Assembly (NCBI GenBank): GCA_034432555.1
Contig: DAOUBW010000014.1
Location: 124,001 to 188,000, forward strand
Direction of reading: 5' to 3'
Source of the DNA: CP2-2F sp034432555
GTDB taxonomy: Bacteria; Chloroflexota; Anaerolineae; Aggregatilineales; UBA2796
Length of the DNA stretch: 64,000 nucleotides
The position numbers were made by a program, and so were the translations under genes. Of this stretch, positions 25,391 to 34,422 are shown piece after piece. How positions within the stretch are numbered: position 1 is the first letter of the stretch; each line of letters starts with the position of its first letter. The notes below the pieces were generated by a model that saw only the letters and a program-made list of their open reading frames with translations, was not told the origin of the DNA and did not search any database.

Positions 25391-27580
25391 ATGTGGTTAC
25401 GTAGACTTTTCTTTTTCAGCGTGGCATTGGTGCTGGCGAGCCTTGCCGCTTTGCCGCTGATGACGCCTGCCCGCGCTCAGCTCAATGCGGGCGTTTTTTT
25501 GCAAGCGCACCGTGTCTCGGTGAATATCCGTGATCAACTGGCTGTGACGACTGTCCAGCAAGTTTTCGTGAACAGCACCAACGCGCCTGCCGAAGGTGAG
25601 TATCTGTTTCCGCTGCCCGATGAGGCAGCCGTCAGCGATCTGGTGCTGTACCTTGACGGTCAGCCGATCAAAGGGCAGCTTTTGGATGCCGGTCAGGCGC
25701 GCCAAATCTACGAGAACATCGTGCGCCAACGGCGCGATCCCGTGCTGCTGCAATATGTGGGCAGGCGCGCCGTTAAACTAAATATCTTCCCCATTCCACC
25801 CAATAGTGAACGCAAGGTCGAGATTACCTACAGCCACGTGCTGCGCGCCGAAAATGGCGTGCTGCGCTACGACTATCCGCTCAAGACCGATTATGTAAGC
25901 GCCCTACCAGTGCGGGAGGTCTCGGTTTCGCTCACGGCGGAAGCCAGCTCACCGATTGCTAACCTGTATAGCCCCAACGCACAGGTAGCCATCACGCGCC
26001 TTGACGAGAAGCGCTTCCGTGCCGGCATGGAGCTGAATAACTTCCGCGCCCGTGAAGATTTCAGCGTCTTCTACAGCTACCGTTCTGAGGAAATCAACAC
26101 GGCGCTGCTCACCTACCGCGCCAGTGCGTCAGAAGATGGCTTCTTCATGCTGGCGCTGACGCCGCCGCTAACTGTGGATAGCACCCGCGCCATCCCCAAA
26201 GATGTGTTGATTGTGTTGGATCAATCCGGCAGCATGGCAGGTGCCAAGTGGACTCAGGCACAAGCAGCGGCGCGCTTTGTGTTGGGCGCGCTGCAACCAC
26301 AAGATCGCTTTAATGTGGTTGCCTTCAGCAGCGGCTTCCGCGTCTATGGGCGCGGCTTGCAACCGATCAGTGAAGTGGAAAGCGCTAAGGCATGGATTAA
26401 TTCGCTGGAGGCAGTCGGCGGCACAGATATCAACGCTGCCTTGCTGGAGGCACTCCGCCAAGCTGACCCTGAGCGCAAGAGCGTAGTGCTGTTCCTGACT
26501 GATGGCTTGGCAACCGAAGGTGTGACCAACTCGGATCAGATCATTGCCAACTTTGGTGCGGCAGCAAACCGCAACACGCGCCTATTCGCCTTCGGTGTTG
26601 GCGATGATGTAGATACCGTGCTGCTGGATACGCTCTCCAGCACTTATGGCGGCACAAGCACTTATGTCCGCCCACAAGAGAATATCGAGGCATCGGTGAG
26701 CGCCTTGTACAGCAAGATCAGCGTACCGATCCTTGCCTCACCGCGCCTAGAGACAGATGGTAACGTCATCCTTGAAGATACCTACCCAACGCTGCCCTTG
26801 CCCGATTTATTCGCTGGCACGCAGCTCATCGTGACCGGGCGCTATCGCGGTGCAGGCACGGTCACCGTCACCTTGAGAGGCGACGTGGACGGCACGCCGC
26901 GCAGCTTCACCTACACGGCGCTGCGTTTCCCTGAAAATGCTGGCGGCGAGGCATTCGTGGCGCGCCTGTGGGCAACTCGCAAAATCGGCGCACTGCTGAA
27001 CACCATTCGGCTGCGCGGTGAAACCCGTGAATTGGTGGAGAGTGTGCGCTTGCTCAGTGTGCGCTACGGCATCATCACGCCCTACACCTCGTACCTGATT
27101 CAGGAAGATGACTTTGCCCGCAGCGAGCCGGGTATGCGCCCAACCGCACCTGTTGGCGGCACGGCTGTACCGCCGGTTATTATACCCGTAGCGCCGCCTG
27201 CCGATGCGGATGGTGGCGGCATTAACCGCGATCAGCGCAGCGGTGCGCCGGCGGTGGCAACTGCCTCAGCGCTCTCACAGATGGGCGCTGCGGAGTCGGC
27301 GGCTGCCGCGCCAACGGCAACGGCAGCCGCCAATGCAGGGCGTGGCGTACCCGTCCGCGATCCGCTGGTGCAGGTACGTGATCGCAGCTTTGTCTCGCGC
27401 AACGGTGTGTGGGTTGATACGCGCTATAACGCGACAGATATACCCTTAGTGCGCGTGACGTTCCTGAGTGCCGACTACTTCACCTTGCTCGAAAAATATC
27501 CCGAATTGAAGGATTTCTTCGCGCTGGGTGTGCGTGTGTTGGTGGTGATGGACGGCATCGCCTACGAGGTGATTGAGTAG
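25391..27580 (+). CDS. Exported VIT-VWA domain protein
   Basis: A 729-residue protein with a signal peptide (about 1-31, ending ARAQ) and GAGAGGTG before the ATG. A VIT domain (about 35-165) is followed by a von Willebrand A domain (about 270-440) with an intact MIDAS: DQSGS, T in GGTDI and D in FLTDG. The C-terminal third has a low-complexity Ala/Pro/Thr linker (about 580-660) and a final ~60-residue segment. VIT-VWA proteins are usually extracytoplasmic and bind other proteins through a metal ion; some are sortase substrates, but no LPXTG motif or terminal anchor is seen here. It is divergent from the protease pair across a 216-nt gap with no clear promoter boxes. Confidence 0.88.
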   Translation: MWLRRLFFFSVALVLASLAALPLMTPARAQLNAGVFLQAHRVSVNIRDQLAVTTVQQVFVNSTNAPAEGEYLFPLPDEAAVSDLVLYLDGQPIKGQLLDAGQARQIYENIVRQRRDPVLLQYVGRRAVKLNIFPIPPNSERKVEITYSHVLRAENGVLRYDYPLKTDYVSALPVREVSVSLTAEASSPIANLYSPNAQVAITRLDEKRFRAGMELNNFRAREDFSVFYSYRSEEINTALLTYRASASEDGFFMLALTPPLTVDSTRAIPKDVLIVLDQSGSMAGAKWTQAQAAARFVLGALQPQDRFNVVAFSSGFRVYGRGLQPISEVESAKAWINSLEAVGGTDINAALLEALRQADPERKSVVLFLTDGLATEGVTNSDQIIANFGAAANRNTRLFAFGVGDDVDTVLLDTLSSTYGGTSTYVRPQENIEASVSALYSKISVPILASPRLETDGNVILEDTYPTLPLPDLFAGTQLIVTGRYRGAGTVTVTLRGDVDGTPRSFTYTALRFPENAGGEAFVARLWATRKIGALLNTIRLRGETRELVESVRLLSVRYGIITPYTSYLIQEDDFARSEPGMRPTAPVGGTAVPPVIIPVAPPADADGGGINRDQRSGAPAVATASALSQMGAAESAAAAPTATAAANAGRGVPVRDPLVQVRDRSFVSRNGVWVDTRYNATDIPLVRVTFLSADYFTLLEKYPELKDFFALGVRVLVVMDGIAYEVIE

Positions 27581-27594
27581 CCCTATAGCGACCA

Positions 27595-27630
27595 CTTGCC
27601 GCTGATGGCGTTCTGTCCATTGGCGGCAAG
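27595..27630. terminator. Hairpin between convergent VIT-VWA and livF genes
   Basis: CTTGCCGC (27595-27602) pairs perfectly with GCGGCAAG (27623-27630), and the stem extends inward through ATGG/CCAT. It lies in the 71-nt gap between convergent stops. No T-run is visible, so it is a probable rather than certain terminator. Confidence 0.5.
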
Positions 27631-27651
27631 CGGCATGTATGCGTGCGCCAC

Positions 27652-28359
27652 CTATCCCAAATAGGCTTGGCGCACGCGGTCGTTATCCAGCAATTCGCTT
27701 GACTTGCCAGTGATGGTGAGAATGCCCGCTTCCAGCACATAGCCGCGATCCGCGTTTTGCAGCGCAAGGCTGGCGTTTTGCTCTACCAACAGGATCGTGA
27801 CACCAGCGGCGTGCAGTTCACGGATAATGCTGAAAATTTCGCGCACGATCAGCGGCGCAAGTCCGAGACTTGGCTCGTCCAGCAGCAGCAGGCGCGGACG
27901 GCTCATCAGCGCACGGGCAATGGCAAGCATTTGCTGCTCACCACCGCTGAGTGTGCCTGCCAACTGATTGCGGCGCTCTTGCAGGCGCGGAAAGCGCTTA
28001 AACTGTAGGTCAATATCCGCTTTAATGTTCGCCGTATCATTACGAATGTAGGCGCCCAGCATCAGGTTATCATAGACCGATTGGCGCGTCAGCACGCGGC
28101 GCCCTTCCGGCGAGTGTGCCACACCCAGCCGCACCACCTCATGCGGACCGAGGCGGCTGATGTCTTTCCCTTCAAACAGGATGCGCCCTTGCCGTGCGTT
28201 CACAATGCGCGAGACGGCGCGCAGCGTGGTGCTTTTGCCGGCGCCATTGGCGCCAATCAGCGTGACCACCTCACCTTGTGCAATGCTCAGGCTGAGCGCT
28301 TGCAAAGCCTGAATACCGCCGTAATTCACGCTCAGATTTTCAATCTCTAGCAGTGCCAT
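27652..28359 (-). CDS. livF: Branched-chain amino-acid ABC transporter ATPase
   Basis: A 235-residue cytoplasmic ATPase. The start is placed at the ATG at 28359 (MALLEIENLSVNYGG), which has TAGGAGAT about 9 nt upstream; the frame stays open further upstream but that part overlaps livG. Walker A is GANGAGKST (36-44), with signature LSGGEQQ, Walker B LLLLDEP and the LivF-type ending LLVEQNASLAL. It is the last gene of the liv operon and pairs with LivG to drive uptake through LivH/LivM. Confidence 0.94.
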   Translation of the reverse strand: MALLEIENLSVNYGGIQALQALSLSIAQGEVVTLIGANGAGKSTTLRAVSRIVNARQGRILFEGKDISRLGPHEVVRLGVAHSPEGRRVLTRQSVYDNLMLGAYIRNDTANIKADIDLQFKRFPRLQERRNQLAGTLSGGEQQMLAIARALMSRPRLLLLDEPSLGLAPLIVREIFSIIRELHAAGVTILLVEQNASLALQNADRGYVLEAGILTITGKSSELLDNDRVRQAYLG

Positions 28360-28364
28360 GCGTG

Positions 28365-29138
28365 CTAATCTCCTAAGTATGCCTCTATGACCGCTGGATC
28401 GTTTTGCACTTTTTCTGGCACGCCTAAGGCGATCAACTGCCCAAAGTTCAGGACGGCAATTCGGTCGCACAAGCCCATCACCAACGGCACATAATGTTCG
28501 ATTAGCACGATGGTGAGGCTAAACTGCTCACGGATGCGCCGTATAAATTCGCTCAGGCTGCCTTTCTCGCTGTGATTCATGCCCGCCGCAGGCTCATCCA
28601 GCAGTAGCAGTTCAGGCTCCAGCGAGAGCGCACGGGCAATTTCTAAGCGGCGCTGATCGCCATAGGCAAAATTGCGCGCTTTGGTCTCGGCGGAATCTGC
28701 CAAGCCAACCAGATCGAGCAGTTCCAGCGCACGCTGCCGCGTGGCGCGTTCTTCCTGTGGTGCTGGGCGCAAGCCAAGCACGCCTTCAATCACGCCGCTT
28801 TTGGTGTGGATATGGCGTGCGATCATGACGTTTTCAAGGGCGCTGAGCGTGCCGAACAGGCGGATGTTTTGGAAGGTGCGCGCAATGCCGCGCATAGCGA
28901 TCTCGTGTGGGCGTTTGGCGGTGATGTCCTCGCCCTTGTAGACCAGCTCACCGTGCGTAGGTGGCGTCATGCCGGTGATCAGGTTGAAGAGTGTCGTTTT
29001 TCCCGCACCGTTCGGTCCGATCAAGCCGAAAATCTCGCCACGCTGCACATCAAACGAAACGTTATCTACGGCGTATAAGCCGCCGAAGCGCCGCGTCATA
29101 TTCCGTGCTTCAAGCATTGTTTCAGCGCTCATGGTCAC
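28365..29138 (-). CDS. livG: Branched-chain amino-acid ABC transporter ATPase
   Basis: A 257-residue ATPase with Walker A GPNGAGKTT, the LivG-specific insertion region after the Q-loop, a signature-like FAYGDQRRLEIARAL, Walker B LLLLDEPAAGMN and ending LIEHYVPLVM. FAYGDQ in place of LSGGQ is normal for LivG. The GTG at 29138 overlaps the livM stop (GTGA); an ATG two codons later is an alternative start. It is five bases upstream of livF. Confidence 0.94.
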   Translation of the reverse strand: MTMSAETMLEARNMTRRFGGLYAVDNVSFDVQRGEIFGLIGPNGAGKTTLFNLITGMTPPTHGELVYKGEDITAKRPHEIAMRGIARTFQNIRLFGTLSALENVMIARHIHTKSGVIEGVLGLRPAPQEERATRQRALELLDLVGLADSAETKARNFAYGDQRRLEIARALSLEPELLLLDEPAAGMNHSEKGSLSEFIRRIREQFSLTIVLIEHYVPLVMGLCDRIAVLNFGQLIALGVPEKVQNDPAVIEAYLGD

Positions 29139-30127
29139 AGATTGCCTCCACGCACATTCGGCGTCGGCTTGGCTGCCTCAACCGTGACTTTTTCGGGCTT
29201 TTTGCGTCGCCGCCTGAACAGTTCGGGTGTGATCAAGCCATAGGGGAAGAAAAAGACGCTAACGGCGATCAGCGTGCCGAAAAGGATCAAGCGCCCATCG
29301 CGCAGAAAGGTCGCAATGACAGGATTCAAGCCCGGTGCGCCTGCTGCCTCACGCAAGATGATCTCTGGCAGCGCCACCAAAAACGCACCGCCGATAACGG
29401 GTCCCAAAAAGGTGCGCGATCCGCCGACCAGCACATAAGCAAGGATCAGGATTGAGAGATCAAACGTCCCTTGCCGTGCATTCCATGTGTTCAAAATGTG
29501 TGCATTCAGGGCGCCTGCCATGCCTGCCAGCACAGCGCCTAGCGTGAAGGCAAGCACTTTGTAGTAGGTTGGGCGCACACCCATGGCGCTGGCAGCCAGT
29601 TCATCTTCACGCAGGGCGATGAAGGCACGCCCCACCCGCGAGCGCTCTAGGCGTGCCACGAAGAACATCGCGCCGAACAACAGCGGCAGCGCCAAAAATA
29701 GATATTCGATGCGCGTTGCGCTGAAGAACGGCTGCGGAATGTTATAAATGCCGACTGCACCGCCCAACCACGGCTGATTCAAGGCAAACACGCGCAAAAT
29801 CTCGATGAAGGCAATGGTGGCAAGCGCAAGGTAAATGCCGCGCAGCCGCAAAGAGGGAATGCCAATGATCAGCGCGAACAGCGCCGAAACGCCACCGGCA
29901 ATCACCATCTCCACCACGATCAGCGGAATTGGGTAGCTGCCGTTGGCGTAGCCTGTGAAGACCGTTGTGGAGAGCAGCGCAGCCGTATAGCCACCCACCG
30001 CATAAAAGCCCGGACTCGCCAGCGAAAGCTGCCCCGCCATCAAGGGCAGATAGAGCGAGAGCGCCAATACGCCCGCCAGCGCCATTTGAACAATGGCGGC
30101 GCCATAGCTGCTGAGAAACGCTTCCAT
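29135..30127 (-). CDS. livM: Branched-chain amino-acid ABC transporter permease LivM
   Basis: A 330-residue membrane protein with about nine hydrophobic segments. The LivM signature is clear: LSLASPGFYAVGGYTAALL near the N-terminus and the cytoplasmic loop GRAFIALREDELAASAMGV. The C-terminus is a short basic tail. It forms the membrane channel with LivH, whose gene lies 12 nt upstream. The stop overlaps the livG start. Confidence 0.94.
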   Translation of the reverse strand: MEAFLSSYGAAIVQMALAGVLALSLYLPLMAGQLSLASPGFYAVGGYTAALLSTTVFTGYANGSYPIPLIVVEMVIAGGVSALFALIIGIPSLRLRGIYLALATIAFIEILRVFALNQPWLGGAVGIYNIPQPFFSATRIEYLFLALPLLFGAMFFVARLERSRVGRAFIALREDELAASAMGVRPTYYKVLAFTLGAVLAGMAGALNAHILNTWNARQGTFDLSILILAYVLVGGSRTFLGPVIGGAFLVALPEIILREAAGAPGLNPVIATFLRDGRLILFGTLIAVSVFFFPYGLITPELFRRRRKKPEKVTVEAAKPTPNVRGGNL

Positions 30128-30139
30128 GCTACGCCTCCG

Positions 30140-31204
30140 CTACACCTTTTGAACCACAACGCGCCCAAGCAAACCTTGCGGACGTAGCAACAAGACTACA
30201 AACAGCACCGCAAAAGCAATCGCCTCTTTATAGGCAACATATTCGGAAGGCACGAACGACTCGGCGACGCCAATGACCAAGCCACCAACCACTGCGCCGG
30301 GAATATCGCCCAGTCCGCCCAGCACAATAACTGCCAGCCCTTTCAGTCCGAAATTGATGCCGAAATACGGTCCGCTCACGTTCACGCTTAAGCCGACCAG
30401 CGTGCCAGCAATGCCGCCCACCAAGCCGCTGAGGAAGAACGTGATCAGGATCAGGCGGTTGGTGTTAATGCCAAGCAGGCTAGAAGTCGTGGCATCTTCA
30501 GCAACAGCGCGCAGTGCCTTGCCCGTCTTGGTGCCGTTAATGAAGTAGGTGAGCAGCACTACAGTCACCATCGAGACGCCGAAAATGATCACCTGAATGG
30601 TGCGAATGATGATCGGGCGCGTTGTTAAGCCGCCAAAGGTGCCAAGGTTGAGCGCCGCTGGAATTTCGCCAAAGGGATTGCGCGGATAGGAATAAATTTC
30701 CGCGCCAACCAGCAGTTGAATGATGTTCACAATGGCAACTGCCACGCCTAAACTGGAAACCAGCGTCAGCAGCGGATCAGCGCCTTTGTTTCGCAGCGGG
30801 CGAAAGGCAATACGCTCGATGAAAATGCCGCACAAGCCTGCCAGAATGCCGCCACCGATCATGGCAAGCGGAAAGGGCAAGCCAAAGGGCAGCTTTTGGT
30901 TTGCCAACAAGCCGTTAAAGCCAACAGCGGAACCGGTCAGGAAATAGGTGAAATAAGCGCCTAAGGTGAAGATTGCGCCGTGTGCAAAGTTGATGATGCG
31001 AAGGATGGAGAAGATCAGCGTATAGCCCAGTGCAAAGATCGCATACACGCCGCCGATTGCCAGCCCGTTGAACAAATTCTGCAAGCCGCTTGGCGCGCCG
31101 ATCACGGCGGCAATGAGCAGCACGGCAGCCACTGCCGCCAGCCCACGTGAAGCAAACCACCACAAGCGGCGATACTGCTGCGACGATTGGTCGGTAAGTT
31201 TCAT
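30140..31204 (-). CDS. livH: Branched-chain amino-acid ABC transporter permease LivH
   Basis: A 354-residue membrane protein with about eight hydrophobic segments. Family hallmarks are GLAIGGVYAIFALGYTLIFSILRIINFAHG in the N-terminal half and the coupling loop TKTGKALRAVAEDATTSSLLGI. The N-terminal extension of ~35 residues is a little longer than in E. coli. It follows the binding-protein gene after a 110-nt gap that contains a hairpin (31254-31280), an arrangement that usually lets the binding protein be made in excess. Confidence 0.94.
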   Translation of the reverse strand: MKLTDQSSQQYRRLWWFASRGLAAVAAVLLIAAVIGAPSGLQNLFNGLAIGGVYAIFALGYTLIFSILRIINFAHGAIFTLGAYFTYFLTGSAVGFNGLLANQKLPFGLPFPLAMIGGGILAGLCGIFIERIAFRPLRNKGADPLLTLVSSLGVAVAIVNIIQLLVGAEIYSYPRNPFGEIPAALNLGTFGGLTTRPIIIRTIQVIIFGVSMVTVVLLTYFINGTKTGKALRAVAEDATTSSLLGINTNRLILITFFLSGLVGGIAGTLVGLSVNVSGPYFGINFGLKGLAVIVLGGLGDIPGAVVGGLVIGVAESFVPSEYVAYKEAIAFAVLFVVLLLRPQGLLGRVVVQKV

Positions 31205-31253
31205 AAAAAAATCTCGCCGTCAAATAAAAGGTTTAGAAAAAGGGCTAAGGCAA

Positions 31254-31280
31254 AGAGACGGGCAATCTAAACCCGTCTCT
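31254..31280 (-). terminator. Attenuator-like hairpin between binding-protein gene and livH
   Basis: A perfect 9-bp stem, AGAGACGGG (31254-31262) with CCCGTCTCT (31272-31280), loop 9 nt. It lies 35 nt past the binding-protein stop. There is no strong U-run right after it, so partial read-through into livHMGF or protection of the upstream mRNA segment is likely. Confidence 0.6.
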
Positions 31281-31314
31281 CGCAAGAACTCAAGCCGCTA
31301 CAGCAAGGCGGGCA

Positions 31315-32535
31315 TTAGTCCACAAAAACGAAGCGACCCGTTGCGCCACCCGGATCCATGCGAATCTGGGCAACGTAGAATTGCTCTTGCACCAGTTCGC
31401 CGCCGGCAGGGCTGCCGTCATCTTTCTTGGTCTCCTCAAAAGAGATTGGACCGAGCGGCGTATCGAACTTGCCCTTCATGATCTCCTCACGCAGTTCGGC
31501 GCGCAGCGTGGCAAGGTCAAGGTCTTTGAGCGGCATACGGTTATCAAGGTTGGTCAGCGCTTCCACGAACACCTGAATACCTGCAAAAGCCTGACCGCTG
31601 AACTGCGGCGGTTCTTTCTCTTGCTTCGCCTTGTATGCTTCACGGAAGGCATTGTTCACTTCGCTATCATATTGGTAGCTGTAGGCTTGCGCGATCAGGA
31701 TGCCATCGCACAGCTCTTGGCAAACGGGGAAGATGTTAGCGGTGTTCAAGCCGTTGCCACCCACGATTGCGCCTTCGTAGCCCAGCTCGCGCAGTTGCTT
31801 GACAAGGTTGCCGCCATCAGCCGCCAAGCCGCTGATGATGACCAACTGCGGATCAAGGGGCAGCACATTCGTGATCTGTGTGGTGAAGTCGGTGTCGGTG
31901 GTTTGGAAAGTCTGTACGTCCAGCAGTTCCAGTTCCAAATCTTTGACTGTCTGTTGGAAGGTGCCAGTTTCAGAGACGCTGAAGGCGTCGTTCTGGGCAT
32001 AGAAAACAGCCACACGCTTGATGTCTGGATTCTGCTTGAGCGCCTGCTTCACAGCGTTGGGCGCCACAATTGCCACTGGTGCGGAAACGCGGAAGATGAA
32101 GCGCCCAATCTGTGGGATGCCACGCGCCGTGTTGGACGGTGCGATGATCGGCACGCCTGCTTGATCGGCGATCGGGTCAGCGGCAAAGGCTTGCTGCGAG
32201 AGCGTCGGACCGAGGATGCCAACCACGTTTTCGCGGTTGATCAAGGTCTGGAAGGCATTGATCGCGCCTGCTTCGTCACCACCGGTATCCGCAAAGGCGA
32301 GTCGAATCGGGCGTCCGTTCACGCCGCCACGTTCGTTAAAGAATTCCTCGGCGATCTGCGCGCCGATCACTTGCTCCTGACCGAGCAGCGCAACGTTGCT
32401 GGTTTGCGCCACAGCCACGCCGATCACAATGGGCTCTACCTCTTGTGCTTGCGCCAGTAAAGCGCTTGGCAGCACGGCTAACAAAGCAGCGATAGCAAAA
32501 ACGATCAAGCGTTTGGAGAGACTACCTTTGTTCAT
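31315..32535 (-). CDS. Branched-chain amino-acid ABC transporter substrate-binding protein
   Basis: A 406-residue exported binding protein (LivJ/LivK type, Peripla_BP_6 fold). The ATG at 32535 is chosen because AAGGATGG precedes it and a clean signal peptide starts there (MNKGSLSKRLIVFAIAALLA, cleavage near AQAQE). The mature protein begins PIVIGVAVAQTSNVALLGQEQVIGAQIAEEF, with the typical hinge motif FADTGGDEAGAINAFQTLI and GILGPTLSQQAFAADP. It is not a lipoprotein (no lipobox), which is slightly unusual for a monoderm-like lineage. It heads the liv operon. Confidence 0.92.
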   Translation of the reverse strand: MNKGSLSKRLIVFAIAALLAVLPSALLAQAQEVEPIVIGVAVAQTSNVALLGQEQVIGAQIAEEFFNERGGVNGRPIRLAFADTGGDEAGAINAFQTLINRENVVGILGPTLSQQAFAADPIADQAGVPIIAPSNTARGIPQIGRFIFRVSAPVAIVAPNAVKQALKQNPDIKRVAVFYAQNDAFSVSETGTFQQTVKDLELELLDVQTFQTTDTDFTTQITNVLPLDPQLVIISGLAADGGNLVKQLRELGYEGAIVGGNGLNTANIFPVCQELCDGILIAQAYSYQYDSEVNNAFREAYKAKQEKEPPQFSGQAFAGIQVFVEALTNLDNRMPLKDLDLATLRAELREEIMKGKFDTPLGPISFEETKKDDGSPAGGELVQEQFYVAQIRMDPGGATGRFVFVD

Positions 32536-32579
32536 GTAACCATCCTTCAAAAAAGAAAACCTTTCAGCTTCACTCACAA

Positions 32580-32607
32580 ATTATAGTATGACCTGATATT
32601 TGTGCAA
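32580..32607 (-). promoter_or_regulatory. Promoter of the liv operon
   Basis: Read on the minus strand: TTGCAC (32607-32602), a 16-nt spacer, TATAAT (32585-32580). The start codon of the binding-protein gene is 44 nt downstream of the -10 box. This is the best promoter match in the window. Confidence 0.7.
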
Positions 32608-32677
32608 AAGGAGTTTTTCGTGCGATTTACACAAATAGCAAGAAGACGCCGTTGAGGGAAGGGATGCCGTTGTGGGC

Positions 32678-34381
32678 TTAATCGGTGGCAACGGCGCGGA
32701 ATTCACCAGTGCCGGGGCGCACTTCGACGCAGCTGACAGGGCGATTTGCCTCAATGTCTTCGTAGAGACGCTGTGTGGAAGGGCTAATTTCTTCGGCAAA
32801 TAGCTCGGAAAAGAGCTTTACCAGTGTTCGGTAAACGCCTATGGCTGATTTGCGATCACCTTTGCAGGCATAATAGCGCATCAGGCGTCGGTAGGTAGTC
32901 TCTGCGTAGGCATCCACGCCAAGTGCTGTGTTAGCAGCGCTGATCGCCATATCCAGCCGCCCCTCGTGCGCGTAGAGATCGGCAAGGCGGTTTAAGGCGG
33001 TTGTATACAGGCTTTGCAGCGCGGTGCGTTCGTTTGCCGTCCAGAGGATGTGCCGATCAGCAGGCAGATAATCGCCGATGTACAGCGCGGTAGATTGCTC
33101 GTACAGGCGGATGGCTGCGCTAATTTCACCGCTGCCTTCCAGTTGGCGGGCGCTGTTCAGGCGCTGTTCCAGCAGGTCGGCATCCACCTCAACCTGATCA
33201 GAGCGGGCAAAGCGGTAAGTGGCGCCTTCCCGCACGATCAAGCGCGAATCGGCAGGGCGCGGCAGATCAGGCTCTAATGCCAAGCGCAGCGCGTTGATCA
33301 CCTCCGTAAGGCGTGCAAAGTTACGGGCAGTGCTGCTGCTGGAAGGCAGGCAGTTAAGCAGTTCCTCCACCGAAACAGCCGCGCCGCGCCGCGTGATGAG
33401 CAGCTTCAAAATCAGATCGGTCTCTGGCGCACCCAAATGCGTGATCTGCCGCCCATCGCGCCACAGGCGAAAGTCGCCCAGGGTTTGCACGCGCAAGAAG
33501 AAGCGGCTGATCTGCTGCTCAATCAGGCTGAGCAGCGATCCTTTATCAAAGGCATTTTTATCCACATAGCCGCGGATCGGATAGCCCATGAATAACTTGG
33601 CGACCTCAGCCGTGCTGAGTTTGCCGCTGATGGCGATCAGCTTGGTGCGTGGGCAGTAGTGTGTCAGGTAATCCAGCAATTGCCAGCCCTGCTGATCGGA
33701 GTGGACGTCGTTGACGGATGGATTCAGCAGCACGACGTGGAAGCTCTCCAAGCGCAGCCTGCCGAGCGCTTGGGCGTAGGTGGTGGCAGCCCGCCAGAAA
33801 TAGTGTGCTTCTTCCAACATACGGGCAAGCACATTCAGCCAAAACGGTTGATCTTCCACCAAAAGCACTCGCGGCATTCCATTGCGCGTCCCAATGCGCG
33901 GTGGCGTCGCTTCCAGCGTGAGCAAGGTACCGGTTTGCCCTAAGCTAAACGCGCCACTCGAATATTCGCCGCGTTGCAGCACAGCGGCTTGGAGTGACTC
34001 TGGCGAGAAGGACTGGCGGGCAAGAAAGGCAATCTGATCAGGCATTCCGGGCGTCTCCAAGAGTGAATCGCGCCCATCTGCATCGCCGATCACCAAGAGA
34101 TCAGTTTGCAAGGCATGTTCGGTCAGGTACAGCAGCGCCTCTAGCGAATCGTGTGTGCCGTTGCTGTCTGAATCACTGCTGTCAAGCGAGTCATCCGTCC
34201 ACAGGTCAATGATGGCGAGGTCAAAAGGCATTTCCTGCAAGGTTGCCAACAGTTCCTCATAGGTTGCCGCAATGACGAGTTGGCTATACAAGCCATTTAA
34301 TGCCTCACGCAGCGTATCACGCCATGCAAGGTGCGGCTCTAGGACAATGATCTTTGGCTGAGGCTGCTGCTTAGCTGGCAT
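32678..34381 (-). CDS. Regulator with two degenerate receiver domains, winged helix and BTAD domain
   Basis: A 567-residue cytoplasmic protein. Residues ~8-140 and ~168-290 look like receiver domains. The first lacks the N-terminal acidic pair (VLEPH) and the conserved lysine but keeps D in AIIDLW. The second has VEDQ and a lysine (YVDKN), but the phospho-acceptor aspartate is replaced by asparagine (VVLLNPS). A winged helix follows (about 300-390, LGDFRLWRDGRQI) and then an all-helical TPR-like BTAD domain (about 395-550), as in SARP/AfsR-like activators. Regulation by protein or ligand binding rather than phosphorylation is inferred. Targets are unknown; it is just upstream of the liv operon promoter on the same strand. 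Confidence 0.85.
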   Translation of the reverse strand: MPAKQQPQPKIIVLEPHLAWRDTLREALNGLYSQLVIAATYEELLATLQEMPFDLAIIDLWTDDSLDSSDSDSNGTHDSLEALLYLTEHALQTDLLVIGDADGRDSLLETPGMPDQIAFLARQSFSPESLQAAVLQRGEYSSGAFSLGQTGTLLTLEATPPRIGTRNGMPRVLLVEDQPFWLNVLARMLEEAHYFWRAATTYAQALGRLRLESFHVVLLNPSVNDVHSDQQGWQLLDYLTHYCPRTKLIAISGKLSTAEVAKLFMGYPIRGYVDKNAFDKGSLLSLIEQQISRFFLRVQTLGDFRLWRDGRQITHLGAPETDLILKLLITRRGAAVSVEELLNCLPSSSSTARNFARLTEVINALRLALEPDLPRPADSRLIVREGATYRFARSDQVEVDADLLEQRLNSARQLEGSGEISAAIRLYEQSTALYIGDYLPADRHILWTANERTALQSLYTTALNRLADLYAHEGRLDMAISAANTALGVDAYAETTYRRLMRYYACKGDRKSAIGVYRTLVKLFSELFAEEISPSTQRLYEDIEANRPVSCVEVRPGTGEFRAVATD

Positions 34382-34422
34382 TGCGTCTCTTGACCTGCTG
34401 TTTAAGATTGTTTGAGTATACC

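Noticed and set aside
31381..32460. Open frame of 359 codons opposite the amino-acid binding protein
   Set aside because: Antisense shadow; the opposite strand has a signal peptide, promoter and recognised family.
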